Origin: Peterkaempfera bronchialis
GTDB taxonomy: Bacteria; Actinomycetota; Actinomycetes; Streptomycetales; Streptomycetaceae
DNA: 64,000 nt
Reading direction: 5' to 3'
NCBI RefSeq assembly: GCF_003258605.2
Contig: NZ_CP031264.1
Location: forward strand, 3,658,001-3,722,000
This document shows positions 27,319-36,184 of the stretch, piece by piece. Each line of letters opens with the position of its first letter. Position 1 is the first letter of the stretch. The notes under the pieces are model-generated. The model searched no databases. It was not told the DNA's origin and was given only the letters and a program-made list of their open reading frames with translations. Made by a program: the position numbers and the translations under genes.

Positions 27319-27972
27319 TCAGGCGCTGAGCGGGAAGACCCCGCCGAGGTCGGCGAAGACGGCGCTGTTCAGCGCGAAGGCGTTGCGGCACTCCTCGACC
27401 ACCCGCTGCTGCTCCAGCTCGTCCACCGCCAGCCCGTCCAGCAGCACGCGGTACTCGCGCTTGAAGGCGGCCGGGTTCTCGATCGCCTCGAAGACATAGA
27501 ACCGGACGCCGTCCCCCTTGCGCTCGAAGCCCCAGGTCTTCTCCGCTATGCCACGGATCACCTGACCACCCGACAGGTCGCCCAGGTAGCGGGTGTAGTG
27601 GTGCGCGACATAGCCGGCCGGCCACTCCGCCGCCACCTCGGCGATCCGGGCGGCGTACCGGGCGGTGGCGGGCAGGGCCTCGGCCCGGTCCCGCCAGCCG
27701 TCGCCCAGCAGGTGCTGCAGGTCGCGCTCCAACTCGGCGACGCGCATCAGCTCCGGTCGTATGAACGGACCGGCGACCGGATCGTCCACCAGCGTCCGGG
27801 CCGCGTCCTCCAGCGCCCGGTAGATGAACCACAGCTGCTCGGTGTAGCGGGTGTAGGCATCCACCCCGAACCGCCCACCCAGCAGGTTGCTCATAAACGC
27901 CGAGTTCTCAGCCTCGGTGTGCTGGTCGTGGCTCGCCGTGCGGATGACGGTCGAGAAGGGGGACAGCGACAA
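27319..27972 (-). CDS. hmuO: Heme oxygenase (biliverdin-forming)
   Basis: 217 aa from ATG 27972. STVIRTASHDQHTEAENSAFM contains the proximal heme-ligand His (about residue 18), and the distal glycine helix reads YLGDLSGGQVIRG (about 134-146). Both are diagnostic of canonical heme oxygenases such as corynebacterial HmuO. The enzyme opens the heme ring to biliverdin, CO and Fe(II), completing the pathway begun by the HtaA proteins and HmuTUV. An 18-bp palindromic iron box lies 46 bp upstream of the start. Confidence 0.95.
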   Translation of the reverse strand: MSLSPFSTVIRTASHDQHTEAENSAFMSNLLGGRFGVDAYTRYTEQLWFIYRALEDAARTLVDDPVAGPFIRPELMRVAELERDLQHLLGDGWRDRAEALPATARYAARIAEVAAEWPAGYVAHHYTRYLGDLSGGQVIRGIAEKTWGFERKGDGVRFYVFEAIENPAAFKREYRVLLDGLAVDELEQQRVVEECRNAFALNSAVFADLGGVFPLSA

Positions 27973-28017
27973 GGGGACCTCCTGGTTCGGACCTGCGGCA
28001 ACGTGGTCATGCTTTCA

Positions 28018-28035
28018 ACTTAGGTATACCTAAGT
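28018..28035. promoter_or_regulatory. Palindromic iron box upstream of hmuO
   Basis: ACTTAGGTATACCTAAGT is a perfect 18-bp palindrome containing the TTAGG...CCTAA half-sites of DtxR/DmdR operators. It is suitably placed to overlap the hmuO promoter. Confidence 0.85.
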
Positions 28036-28182
28036 CAATGGTTTGCCGACAAGCTGTCGGTAAATATCCCAGGACGCCTCCCTGACCGCCAGTCGGGGCC
28101 GGCGCCGGGCAGGGGGCAGCACCGCCGGGGCATGGGAGCCGGGCGGGCAGGGGGGTGGGTGGATCGGGGTGGCGGCGCTCCG

Positions 28183-28770
28183 TCAGCCCGGTACGCCGGG
28201 GGCGCGTCGGCGCAGACCGTCCATCAGCAGGTCGAGCAGCCGCCCGGCCTGGGCGCGCTGCGCGGGTTCGCCGGCCGCGAGGGAGACGCCGGTGAGGCCG
28301 GCGAGTACATCCTCGGGCGCGATGTCGGACCGTACCGTCCCGGCGGCTTCACCGGCGTGCAGCAGGGTGCTGATCGCGGCCATCAGCAGATCGCGGCTCT
28401 GGGCGAAGGGGTTGCCGCCGGAGGCGATCACGGCGCGCAGTGCGTCGGCCATGCCCCGCTTGGTCGTCATGTAGTCCACGAAGCGGTCCATCCAGGTGCG
28501 CAGCGCCGCCTCGGGGGGCAGGGAGCGCAGCAGGTCCGCCGCCGCGTCGTGCAGCCGCGCCAGTTCGCTGCGGTACACCGCCTCGACCAGCGCCTCGCGG
28601 GTGGGGAAGTGCCGGTAGAGCGTGCCGATGCCGACGCCCGCGTCCTTGGCGATGGCCCCGAGGGTCGCCTCCGTCCCCTCGTGGGCGAACGCGCGGACGG
28701 CGGCGTCGAGCAGCCGGTCACGGTTGCGCTGCGCGTCGGCGCGCAGCGGTCGGGGGTCGGTGGCCGGCAC
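28183..28770 (-). CDS. TetR-family transcriptional regulator
   Basis: 195 aa from ATG 28770. The N-terminal HTH is complete: RDRLLDAAVRAFAHEGTEATLGAIAKDAGVGIGTLYRHFPTREALVEAVYRSEL. The C-terminal ligand domain (about 85-190) has the pattern of TetR regulators that control adjacent oxidoreductases. It is divergent from an SDR gene, and two near-identical inverted repeats sit between them, so auto-repression and SDR repression with release by a small ligand are likely. Confidence 0.93.
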   Translation of the reverse strand: MPATDPRPLRADAQRNRDRLLDAAVRAFAHEGTEATLGAIAKDAGVGIGTLYRHFPTREALVEAVYRSELARLHDAAADLLRSLPPEAALRTWMDRFVDYMTTKRGMADALRAVIASGGNPFAQSRDLLMAAISTLLHAGEAAGTVRSDIAPEDVLAGLTGVSLAAGEPAQRAQAGRLLDLLMDGLRRRAPGVPG

Positions 28771-28814
28771 GGGCTGCTCCTTCTCCTTGTCGCCCGCCTG
28801 AGGCGTCGCTTGCT

Positions 28815-28861
28815 AAACGGAGGAGCCTCCGCTTATCGTGAAACCGGAGGTTCCTCCGGTT
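28815..28861. promoter_or_regulatory. Tandem operator pair between TetR gene and SDR gene
   Basis: Site 1 (28815-28834) is AAACGGAGG-AG-CCTCCGCTT, 9-bp arms with one mismatch. Site 2 (28842-28861) is AACCGGAGG-TT-CCTCCGGTT, 9-bp perfect arms. Centre-to-centre distance is 27 bp. They probably bind two TetR dimers over the divergent promoters. Confidence 0.85.
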
Positions 28862-28919
28862 CTGATTCTACCGGCCCGGCCTCCCGACCAGCCTTGCCCT
28901 GTGCCCGATGGGAATGATC

Positions 28920-29879
28920 ATGACTGCCTCCGACCCCGCAACCCCCCGCGTCACCACTCCCTTCACCGCCGCATCCACCGCCGCCGAGGTCGTGGACGGC
29001 ATCGATCTCACCGGCCGCCGCGCCCTGGTGACCGGCGGGGCGTCCGGCATCGGCGTCGAGACCGCCCGGGCGCTCGCCGGCGCGGGCGCCGAGGTGACCC
29101 TGGCGGTCCGCAACCCCGAAGCCGGGCGGCGCACCGCCGAGGAGATCACCGCGACCACCGGGAACAAGCAGGTCCTGGTCGCCCCGCTGGACCTCGCCGA
29201 CCAGAGCTCGGTGGCCTCGTTCACCGACGCCTGGGACGGTCCGCTGCACCTCCTGGTCAACAACGCCGGCCTGATGGCCTCGCCCGAGATGCGCACGCCC
29301 GAGGGGTGGGAGATGCAGTTCGCCACCAACCACCTCGGCCACTTCGCCCTCACCACCGGACTCCACCGGGCACTCGCCGCCGCCGGCGGCGCCCGCGTGG
29401 TCGCGGTCAGCTCCAGCGCCCACCTCCAGTCGCCGGTCGTCTTCGAGGACATCCACTTCCGGGAGCGCGCCTATGAACCGTGGGCGGCGTACGGGCAGTC
29501 CAAGACGGCCAATGTGCTCTTCGCCGTGGAGGCGACCCGGCGCTGGGCGGACGACGGCATCACCGCCAACGCCCTGATGCCGGGCGCGATCCGGACCAAC
29601 CTCCAGCGCTATGTCACCCCGGAGGAACTCGACCGGATGCGCGCCCGCACCGGTTCCGCCACCGCCGTCGTCTGGAAGACCCCCGAGCAGGGCGCGGCCA
29701 CCTCCGTACTGCTCGCCACCTCCCCGCTGCTCGCTGGCGTCGGCGGCCGGTACTTCGAGGACTGCAACGAGGCCGGGCCCCACGAGCCGGGCACCCGCAG
29801 GGGCGTCGCGGCGTATGCGCTCGACCCCGAGGCGGCCGTGCGGCTCTGGCGCGTCTCCGTCGAGACGCTCGCCGGGTAA
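28920..29879 (+). CDS. Short-chain dehydrogenase/reductase (NAD(P)-dependent)
   Basis: 319 aa from ATG 28920 (MTASDPATPRV); ATGs at 28908 and 28914 are in frame but worse spaced from GGGA. Rossmann motif TGGASGIG (about 39-46), NNAG, the Ser in VVAVSSSAH and the catalytic pair YGQSK (about 196-200) are intact. Length and the C-terminal extension (GGRYFEDCNEAG, EAVRLW-like) match the retinol dehydrogenase/WW-oxidoreductase-like SDR group. It is controlled by the divergent TetR regulator, suggesting a detoxification or inducible catabolic step. Confidence 0.92.
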   Translation: MTASDPATPRVTTPFTAASTAAEVVDGIDLTGRRALVTGGASGIGVETARALAGAGAEVTLAVRNPEAGRRTAEEITATTGNKQVLVAPLDLADQSSVASFTDAWDGPLHLLVNNAGLMASPEMRTPEGWEMQFATNHLGHFALTTGLHRALAAAGGARVVAVSSSAHLQSPVVFEDIHFRERAYEPWAAYGQSKTANVLFAVEATRRWADDGITANALMPGAIRTNLQRYVTPEELDRMRARTGSATAVVWKTPEQGAATSVLLATSPLLAGVGGRYFEDCNEAGPHEPGTRRGVAAYALDPEAAVRLWRVSVETLAG

Positions 29880-30123
29880 CCGCGCCGGGCCCGCCGTCCG
29901 CCGCCCGCCGCCCGGGCTCCCGGGCTCCCACGCGCCCGGGCTCCCGGGTGGTCGGGCTGCTGGGCGGTCGGGCCGCTGGGCTCCCGGCTGAGCCAATCCG
30001 GGTGAGGAATGCCGGTCACCGGCGTTGCGCACGCCCGGCGGTGGGACGCAGAGGTGGTCCCGTGCAGCCGCACCACCGTTCCGAGGCCGCACCGCTGCCG
30101 CCACTCGATGGGAGCCCGATCGC

Positions 30124-31284
30124 ATGAGCCGTGTCACCGCGTCCATCACCGCCGTTGTCCTGGCAGCGGCTCCGGCCCTCTTCTTCTCCGCCCCCGCACC
30201 CGCCTCGGCCGCCGTGACGGTACAGCAGGTCAGGGCGTCCGACCTGGGCCCGGGAAGGCCCTGGATCCGCCTGGAGGACGACCCCAGCAACGTCGGCAAG
30301 ACCCCCGGCATCGAACGGGTCGCACCCTTCGCGGACCCCGTGCGGTTCAACGGCAGCCTGCACCTCGCGGTGGGCCCCGGCGAGCAGTCCCAGGCCGCGC
30401 ACTACTTCAGCCAGAAGATCCCGCTCGGCACCATCGCGGCCACCCGGCTGTCGTACGACTCCTTTGTGGACAGCGCCAAGTCCACCGCCACCGGCACCGC
30501 CGCCAACCTCCAGCTGCCGATGACCTGCCAGGGCGCCTTCACGACCATCAGCTTCCAGCCCCAGCTCGCCACCGACAGCCAGGGCCGCTCGGGCGTGGTG
30601 CCGGACACCTGGCAGAACTTCGTCTCCAGCGGCTCATCCCTCTGGCGCACCTCCCGGGCGGTACCCACCGTCCCGTCCCTGCCGGCCGGTGCCGACGCAC
30701 CGCTGAGCGCCTATGTCGCCGCCTGCACCGCCCCCGGCGACGGGGTGCTCGGGGTGATCGGGAACGTCGGCAGGCTCGGCGACCCGACCGCCACCCTCGA
30801 CACCTATGTGGACAACCTCACGGTGCACGGCGTCGTCTACGACTTCGCCGTCCAGCCCCTCGCCCAAGGGCACATCGGCCTGGCCAACACCACGCCCGGC
30901 AGGCCCTGCCGCTCGGCGAACGGCACCATCGTCTTCACCGACCCGACGACCGGTCCGTTCTACCGCTCCGTCGGCACCCGGCTGGTCTTCTCCCAGGGCC
31001 GGAGGCTCCGCCCCGGTGACCTCACCGTGACCGCGAACGGCCGGCCCGTCACGCTCACCCCCGGCCCGGACAACACCCTCACGGCCGTGCTGGCCCCCGC
31101 CCCCGCCCGGGACCTCGCACCGGGGGGCACCTACCTCACCCCGTTCACGGTCTCGTTCGCGCACGGCGTGTACTCGGAGGGCGGCCAGGGCGGCGCCCTG
31201 ATCGTCACCGCCGAACTGCTGGCGCGCGGCTATGTACCCCTCCAGGAGACCGGGGTCCTGGCCCGCACCCGACTGCGCGGCTAG
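30124..31284 (+). CDS. Secreted protein of unknown function
   Basis: 386 aa from ATG 30124 (MSRVTASITAVVLAAAPALFFSAPAPASA), a clear Sec signal with cleavage after ASA. The mature part is mainly beta-like (HLAVGPGEQSQAAHYFSQKIPLG, TYVDNLTVHGVVYDFAVQP, GPDNTLTAVLAPAPARDLAPGGTYLT) with two separated Cys residues before the middle and one later. No catalytic motif is visible. It ends with a strong hairpin. I do not recognise the family. Confidence 0.7.
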   Translation: MSRVTASITAVVLAAAPALFFSAPAPASAAVTVQQVRASDLGPGRPWIRLEDDPSNVGKTPGIERVAPFADPVRFNGSLHLAVGPGEQSQAAHYFSQKIPLGTIAATRLSYDSFVDSAKSTATGTAANLQLPMTCQGAFTTISFQPQLATDSQGRSGVVPDTWQNFVSSGSSLWRTSRAVPTVPSLPAGADAPLSAYVAACTAPGDGVLGVIGNVGRLGDPTATLDTYVDNLTVHGVVYDFAVQPLAQGHIGLANTTPGRPCRSANGTIVFTDPTTGPFYRSVGTRLVFSQGRRLRPGDLTVTANGRPVTLTPGPDNTLTAVLAPAPARDLAPGGTYLTPFTVSFAHGVYSEGGQGGALIVTAELLARGYVPLQETGVLARTRLRG

Positions 31285-31294
31285 CAGCGAAGCG

Positions 31295-31331
31295 GCGGGC
31301 GGGCGCGTCTCCCTGAGACGCGCCCGCCCGC
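31295..31331. terminator. Strong bidirectional hairpin terminator
   Basis: A perfect 17-bp stem, GCGGGCGGGCGCGTCTC / GAGACGCGCCCGCCCGC, with a CCT loop, lies between convergent genes. Confidence 0.9.
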
Positions 31332-31354
31332 CTCTCTACCTCACCCTCGCCGCC

Positions 31355-32068
31355 TCACCCCTCGCCGGCCGGCGCGGCCAGCTCGGCTGCCGCGCTGGCC
31401 AGCAGCATGTCCAGGGCCACCGGGTAGGCGCTGTCGTTCATCCGGCCGACCAGCAGCCCGGCGGTGGCCGCGATATGCGGATGGGTCCGCGCCGGAAGCC
31501 GTGCATAGGTGGCCCGCCACACCTCCTCGTCAGCCCTCCGGGCCGGTGCGGGCAGCGCCAGGGACGCCGCGTCCAGAGCGGCGAAGGCCAGGCTCTGGTC
31601 GATGAAGGCGTGGTAGATCCGGGCCGCCGCCGGGTCCGGGAAGCCCGCGCGCCGCAGGGTGCCGAGGATCGCCTCGTCCGCCGCGACCTCATGGGCCCGG
31701 CCGGTGACCCGGTTGGCCGTCAGTACGGCGGCCTGCGGATGGGCCAGGTACGCGGTGTGGATGCGCAGCCCGAGGCCGCGCAGGTCGGCCTGCCAGTCGC
31801 CGGTGGCCGTCCAGTCCCGCATCGCCCGGCTGATCAGCTCGTCGGCGATGGCCAGCGTCAGGTCGTCCATGCCCCGGAAGTAGCGGTAGACGCTACTGGC
31901 GTCCGCCCCCAGCGCCCTGCCCAGCCGCCGCGCGGTCAGCCCGGCGGCGCCGTGCTCGCGCAGCATCCGCAGGGCGGTCTCCACGATCAGCCCGTGCGAC
32001 AGCACCGTCCCCTGCTTGGTGCGCCGCCGCCGCTGCCGGGCGGCCTCCGGCACCACCGTCTTGGCCAT
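31355..32068 (-). CDS. TetR-family regulator (TetR_C-type ligand domain)
   Basis: 237 aa from ATG 32068. HTH: LSHGLIVETALRMLREHGAAGLTARRLGRALGADASSVYRYFRGMDDLTLAIADELI. The ligand-binding half (about 95-230) follows the TetR_C_1 pattern. It is divergent from a saccharopine-dehydrogenase-family gene, 128 bp away, with an inverted repeat in between. The basic N-terminal arm (RQRRRRTKQG) may contact the minor groove. Confidence 0.92.
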   Translation of the reverse strand: MAKTVVPEAARQRRRRTKQGTVLSHGLIVETALRMLREHGAAGLTARRLGRALGADASSVYRYFRGMDDLTLAIADELISRAMRDWTATGDWQADLRGLGLRIHTAYLAHPQAAVLTANRVTGRAHEVAADEAILGTLRRAGFPDPAAARIYHAFIDQSLAFAALDAASLALPAPARRADEEVWRATYARLPARTHPHIAATAGLLVGRMNDSAYPVALDMLLASAAAELAAPAGEG

Positions 32069-32109
32069 GCCGTACTCCTTCCGCGTCGTCCACGCTTCCG
32101 AGCTTATGC

Positions 32110-32126
32110 CAACGCCATTGACGTTG
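32110..32126. promoter_or_regulatory. Putative TetR operator
   Basis: Inverted repeat CAACG-N7-CGTTG between the divergent TetR and dehydrogenase genes, 41 bp from the TetR start. A single site, less convincing than the pair at 28815. Confidence 0.5.
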
Positions 32127-32196
32127 ACCGGGGCGCCGACGTCTCATCGGTCCGACCCCAAGTACCGGAGAGCCCCGAAAGAGAGTGGATTCCGTC

Positions 32197-33417
32197 ATGC
32201 GAGTTCTGCTGGTGGGAGCGGGCGGCGTCGGCACCGCCATCACCCGGATCGCCGCCCGGCGGTCCTTCCTGGACCACCTGGTCGTGGCCGACTACGACCT
32301 GTCCCGCGCCGAAGCGGCCGTCGCCGCCCTGGGAGACCGCAAGGACCGGTTCAGCGCGGCCAGGGTCGACGCCTCCGACGAGGCCGCCGTCGTGGCCCTG
32401 CTGACCGAGCACCGCTGCGACGTCCTGCTCAATGCCACCGACCCGCGCTTTGTGATGCCGCTCTTCCAGGCGGCCCTGGCCGCCGGCGTGCACTACCTGG
32501 ACATGGCGATGTCCCTGTCCCACCCCCACCCCGAGCGGCCGTACGAGGTCTGCGGCGTCAAGCTCGGGGACGACCAGTTCGCGCGCGCCGACGCCTGGGC
32601 GGAGGCCGGGAAGCTCGCTCTGGTCGGCATGGGCGTGGAGCCCGGCCTCTCCGATGTCTTCGCCCGCTACGCGGCGGACGAGCTCTTTGACGAGATCGAG
32701 GAGGTCGGCATCCGCGACGGCGCCAACCTCACCGTGGAGGGCTATGACTTCGCGCCCTCCTTCAGCATCTGGACCACCATCGAGGAGTGCCTCAACCCTC
32801 CCGTGGTCTACGAGGCCGACCGGGGCTGGTACACCACCGAGCCCTTCAGCGAGCCCGAGGTCTTCGACTTCCCCGAGGGCATCGGTCCCGTGGAGTGCGT
32901 GAACGTCGAGCACGAGGAGGTGCTCCTGGTGCCCCGGTGGGTGGACGCCAAGCGGGTCACCTTCAAGTACGGGCTCGGCGACGACTTCATCGGCAAGCTG
33001 AAGACCCTGCATGCGCTGGGCCTGGACCGCACCGCCCCGGTCACCGTGGCGACCGACCTCGGCCCGGCCCGGGTCTCCCCCCGCGACGTGGTCGCGGCAG
33101 CGCTGCCCGACCCGGCCACGCTCGGCGAGCGCATGCACGGCAAGACCTGCGCCGGTACCTGGGTCAAGGGCACCAAGGACGGCCGGCCGCGCGAGGTCTA
33201 CCTGTACCACGTCGTCGACAACCAGTGGTCGATGCGGGAGTACGGCTCTCAGGCCGTGGTCTGGCAGACCGCCATCAACCCGGTGGCCGCCCTGGAACTG
33301 CTGGCCGCAGGGGCCTGGACCGGCAAGGGCGTCCTCGGCCCGGAGGCATTCCCGCCCCGGCCCTTCCTCGATCTGCTGGTCGAGTACGGCTCCCCCTGGG
33401 GCCTGCGCGAGCAGTAG
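32197..33417 (+). CDS. Saccharopine dehydrogenase-family NAD(P)-binding oxidoreductase
   Basis: 406 aa from ATG 32197 (MRVLLVGAGGVGTAITRIAARR; an in-frame GTG at 32185 would add four residues). The Rossmann glycine motif GAGGVG is at 7-12, followed by VVADYDLSRAEAAVAAL and VLLNATDPRFVMPLFQAALAAGVHYLDMA. The C-terminal catalytic-like domain contains GVEPGLSDVFARYAADELFDEIEEVGIRDG. Family members include saccharopine and carboxynorspermidine dehydrogenases and homospermidine synthase-like enzymes; the substrate here is not assignable. Likely repressed by the divergent TetR protein. Confidence 0.9.
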   Translation: MRVLLVGAGGVGTAITRIAARRSFLDHLVVADYDLSRAEAAVAALGDRKDRFSAARVDASDEAAVVALLTEHRCDVLLNATDPRFVMPLFQAALAAGVHYLDMAMSLSHPHPERPYEVCGVKLGDDQFARADAWAEAGKLALVGMGVEPGLSDVFARYAADELFDEIEEVGIRDGANLTVEGYDFAPSFSIWTTIEECLNPPVVYEADRGWYTTEPFSEPEVFDFPEGIGPVECVNVEHEEVLLVPRWVDAKRVTFKYGLGDDFIGKLKTLHALGLDRTAPVTVATDLGPARVSPRDVVAAALPDPATLGERMHGKTCAGTWVKGTKDGRPREVYLYHVVDNQWSMREYGSQAVVWQTAINPVAALELLAAGAWTGKGVLGPEAFPPRPFLDLLVEYGSPWGLREQ

Positions 33418-33558
33418 CCGTCCGGCGGGCGGCAGGGGGCCCGAACGGCCGGTGCCGGATCGTTTCAGCGGCCTCGTTCGAGTGAGGCGCCACATCCCGG
33501 GGTGCGGGCACGGGAAGAGACAGGCCGCCCGAAACGGTCCACAGCAGAAAGAAACCCC

Positions 33559-33903
33559 ATGCGCCTTCGCAACACCCTGGCCGCCGCCACCGGAGCCTTC
33601 GCGCTCGTGCTGACCCTGCCCACCTCGGCCAGCGCGGCCACCGGAGAGCTCACCTATGTGTTCATCGACTCCCACGGCGTCCGGCAGACGGGCGTGCTGA
33701 TCGACCCGCCGAGCCGGGAGTGCATCACCATCCCGGAGGCGGCCGACGAGGCGCGGCTGCCCGCACACTCACCGGTCAACTCCACCGACGCGACCGCCAC
33801 GGTCTTCTCCGGCATCGGCTGCCAGGGCGACTACTTCACCCTCCGCCCCCAGGGCGGCCGGGCCTCCGAGCGGCTGAAGGTGCGCTCGGTGGTCTTCTCC
33901 TGA
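33559..33903 (+). CDS. Small secreted protein, unknown function
   Basis: 114 aa from ATG 33559 (MRLRNTLAAATGAFALVLTLPTSASA), a clear Sec signal with cleavage near SASA-A. The mature part of about 85 aa contains two Cys (RECITIP and GIGCQGDYF) that could form one disulfide, and ends in a beta-rich segment (ASERLKVRSVVFS). It resembles small secreted streptomycete proteins sometimes likened to inhibitors or lectin-like proteins, but no specific family is claimed. Confidence 0.7.
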   Translation: MRLRNTLAAATGAFALVLTLPTSASAATGELTYVFIDSHGVRQTGVLIDPPSRECITIPEAADEARLPAHSPVNSTDATATVFSGIGCQGDYFTLRPQGGRASERLKVRSVVFS

Positions 33904-34060
33904 ACCACCCCCAACCCCCAGCGCCGCCCCGGTAGATGTCCCCCCAGGGACCCCACCGGGGCGGCGTTCGTCCGTGAAGCCCTGGAAGGCGCCGCCCGGC
34001 CCGGCGCGGGGCCGCCCCGACTCCGTAGCATGGGGCGTGATCGAGGGGGAAGGCGGCGGC

Positions 34061-36151
34061 ATGGGCTCGGAGAACGCCTCGCTGGGGAGTCGTCTTGTCG
34101 CGGCGCGCGACCGCGCCTTTGTGGGGCGGGCAGCCGAGCTGGCGCTGTTCCGGTCCGCACTCTCCGACGCCGCTGTCCCCGTGTCCTATCTGCACGGCCC
34201 CGGCGGGATCGGCAAGTCCACACTGCTGCGGCAGTTCGCCGGCGAGGCCCGCCAGGCGGGTCGGACCGTCGTCGAGGTGGACGGCCGTACGGTCAACCCG
34301 ACCCCGGAGGACTTCGCCCAGGCCGCAGCGGATGCCCTCCGCGATCCGCGTGCGGTACTGCTGATCGACACCTTCGAACGCTGCCAGGGGCTCGAAGGCT
34401 GGCTGTGGGAGCGCTTCCTCCCCCGCCTCCCGCTCGGCGCGGTCGCGGTGGTCGCCGGACGGGTGGCCCCCGATCCGCGCTGGGTCGCCGACTCCGGCTG
34501 GACCGGCCAGCTCCAGGTCATCGCCCTGCGCAACCTGCCCCCGGGGGACGCCACCGCCTTCCTGCGGGCGCGCGGCGTACCGACCCGGGCGCACAACCGG
34601 CTGCTCTCCTTCACCGGCGGCAACCCGCTGGCGCTGGCCCTCGCCGCCGCAGTGGCCGTCAGGGGCGGTGGGGAGGAGCGGGAGTGGTCGCCGGACCAGG
34701 ACGTGATCGCGACCCTGCTGCCGCAGCTCGTCGGTGATCCCCCGACCCCCCTGCACCGCAAGGCGCTGGAGGTGTGCGCCCACGCCTATGTCACCTCAGA
34801 GGCCCTGATGCGCGCCATGGTCGGCGAACGGGCCGCTTCCGAACTGTTCGGGTGGCTGCGCACCCAGCCGTTCATCGAATCGACCGCGTCCGGCCTGTTT
34901 CCGCATGACGTGGTGCGCGAGGCGCTGGATGCCGATCTGCGCTGGCGCGATCCGGAAGGGTTCGCCGCCATGCACAAGCAGATGCACCAGTATCTGTTCG
35001 AACGGGTACGGGCTGCTCCTGCCGCGCGCATGCTGCAAGCGGTCGGCGAGATGCTCTACATGTATCGGACCGACGGCCATATGCCGGAGTTCCATGTGTG
35101 GGACGCCCTGGGCATCGTCCAGGACACGCCCTGCGCGCCCGCCGACGTGACGCGCGTGGCGGAGCTGGTCGAGGAGGCCGAGGGCGCCGAGTCCGCCGCG
35201 ATCGTCCGGTTCTGGCTCGACCGGCAGCCGGAGGCGTTCCGGGTCTACCGCTCCACGCGGACCGGCAGGATCGAGGCGTTCACGGCGGTGTTGTGGCTGA
35301 GCGAACGGGACGGTCCGGTCGGCGAGGACGTCGACCCGGTGCTGGCCGCCGCCTGGGCCCATGTCCGCCGCTACGGGCCGCTGCGCTCCGGGGAACGGCT
35401 GGCCGTGGCCCGCTTCACGGTCCACCCGCCGCTCTACCAGCGGCCCTCGGCGCCCACAACGCTGGCCCAGTGGCGCATGATGGGCGAGATCTACCGGGCC
35501 GAACGCCTCTCCTGGCACTTCGTCGTGATGCGCGACGACGGATTCTGGGACGCCCACCTCATGCACTTCGACATGCTGCCCACGCACATCCGGCCAGAGG
35601 TCGGCGACCATCGCTACATCCTCTACGGCCACGACTGGCGGGCCGAACCGGTCATCGAGTGGCTGGCCGCGAAGACCGACTCGATGCTGGCGGGCGGCGG
35701 CCCGGACTCCGACGGCGCCGCTGCCGCCTCCGCCGCTGCCGCCTCCGCCTCCGCCGCGAAGAGGACTCGCCGGGGCGAGCTCGTGGTTCTGTCCCGACCG
35801 GAGTTCGACGCCGCCGTGCGGGACGCCCTCCGTACCCTGCGGCATCAGGAGCTGCTGGCCCGCAACCCCCTCCAGCGCAGCCGCGTGGTGGTCGAGAGCG
35901 GCCGGAGCCTCGGCGACGTCCTGCTCGGAGCCATCGACGCGCTGCTGGACGAGCGCGACGGCGGCAGACGCCACCGCGCGATCACGGCGACCTACGTCAA
36001 GCCCACGTCCACCCAGGAGGCAGCGGCTGCGCGGCTGGGGCTGCCCTTCAGCACATACCGCCGGCATCTGAAGACGGCCGTCGAGCGGGTCAGCGATCTC
36101 CTGTGGCACCAGGAGCTGAGCGGGGCAGCGATCCTCATCGGCCCCGAGTGA
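34061..36151 (+). CDS. STAND-type ATPase with C-terminal HTH-like region
   Basis: 696 aa from ATG 34061, preceded by GAGGGGGAAGG. The N-terminal AAA_16/NB-ARC-like domain (about 20-240) has AFVGRAAELALFRSAL, Walker A HGPGGIGKSTLLRQF (about 47-61), Walker B-like VLLIDTFERCQGLEGW and a GxP-like TGGNPLALALAAAV. A helical middle region (about 250-550) contains no obvious TPRs. After an Ala/Ser linker (about 550-566), residues about 600-690 read as a winged/sigma-4-like HTH (TSTQEAAAARLGLPFSTYRRHLKTAVERVSDLL). STAND proteins are nucleotide-dependent switches; here a transcription or signalling role is inferred. Effector unknown. Confidence 0.8.
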   Translation: MGSENASLGSRLVAARDRAFVGRAAELALFRSALSDAAVPVSYLHGPGGIGKSTLLRQFAGEARQAGRTVVEVDGRTVNPTPEDFAQAAADALRDPRAVLLIDTFERCQGLEGWLWERFLPRLPLGAVAVVAGRVAPDPRWVADSGWTGQLQVIALRNLPPGDATAFLRARGVPTRAHNRLLSFTGGNPLALALAAAVAVRGGGEEREWSPDQDVIATLLPQLVGDPPTPLHRKALEVCAHAYVTSEALMRAMVGERAASELFGWLRTQPFIESTASGLFPHDVVREALDADLRWRDPEGFAAMHKQMHQYLFERVRAAPAARMLQAVGEMLYMYRTDGHMPEFHVWDALGIVQDTPCAPADVTRVAELVEEAEGAESAAIVRFWLDRQPEAFRVYRSTRTGRIEAFTAVLWLSERDGPVGEDVDPVLAAAWAHVRRYGPLRSGERLAVARFTVHPPLYQRPSAPTTLAQWRMMGEIYRAERLSWHFVVMRDDGFWDAHLMHFDMLPTHIRPEVGDHRYILYGHDWRAEPVIEWLAAKTDSMLAGGGPDSDGAAAASAAAASASAAKRTRRGELVVLSRPEFDAAVRDALRTLRHQELLARNPLQRSRVVVESGRSLGDVLLGAIDALLDERDGGRRHRAITATYVKPTSTQEAAAARLGLPFSTYRRHLKTAVERVSDLLWHQELSGAAILIGPE

Positions 36152-36184
36152 CACGACCGGGGCGGCACACCCCCCGCCCCCCGG

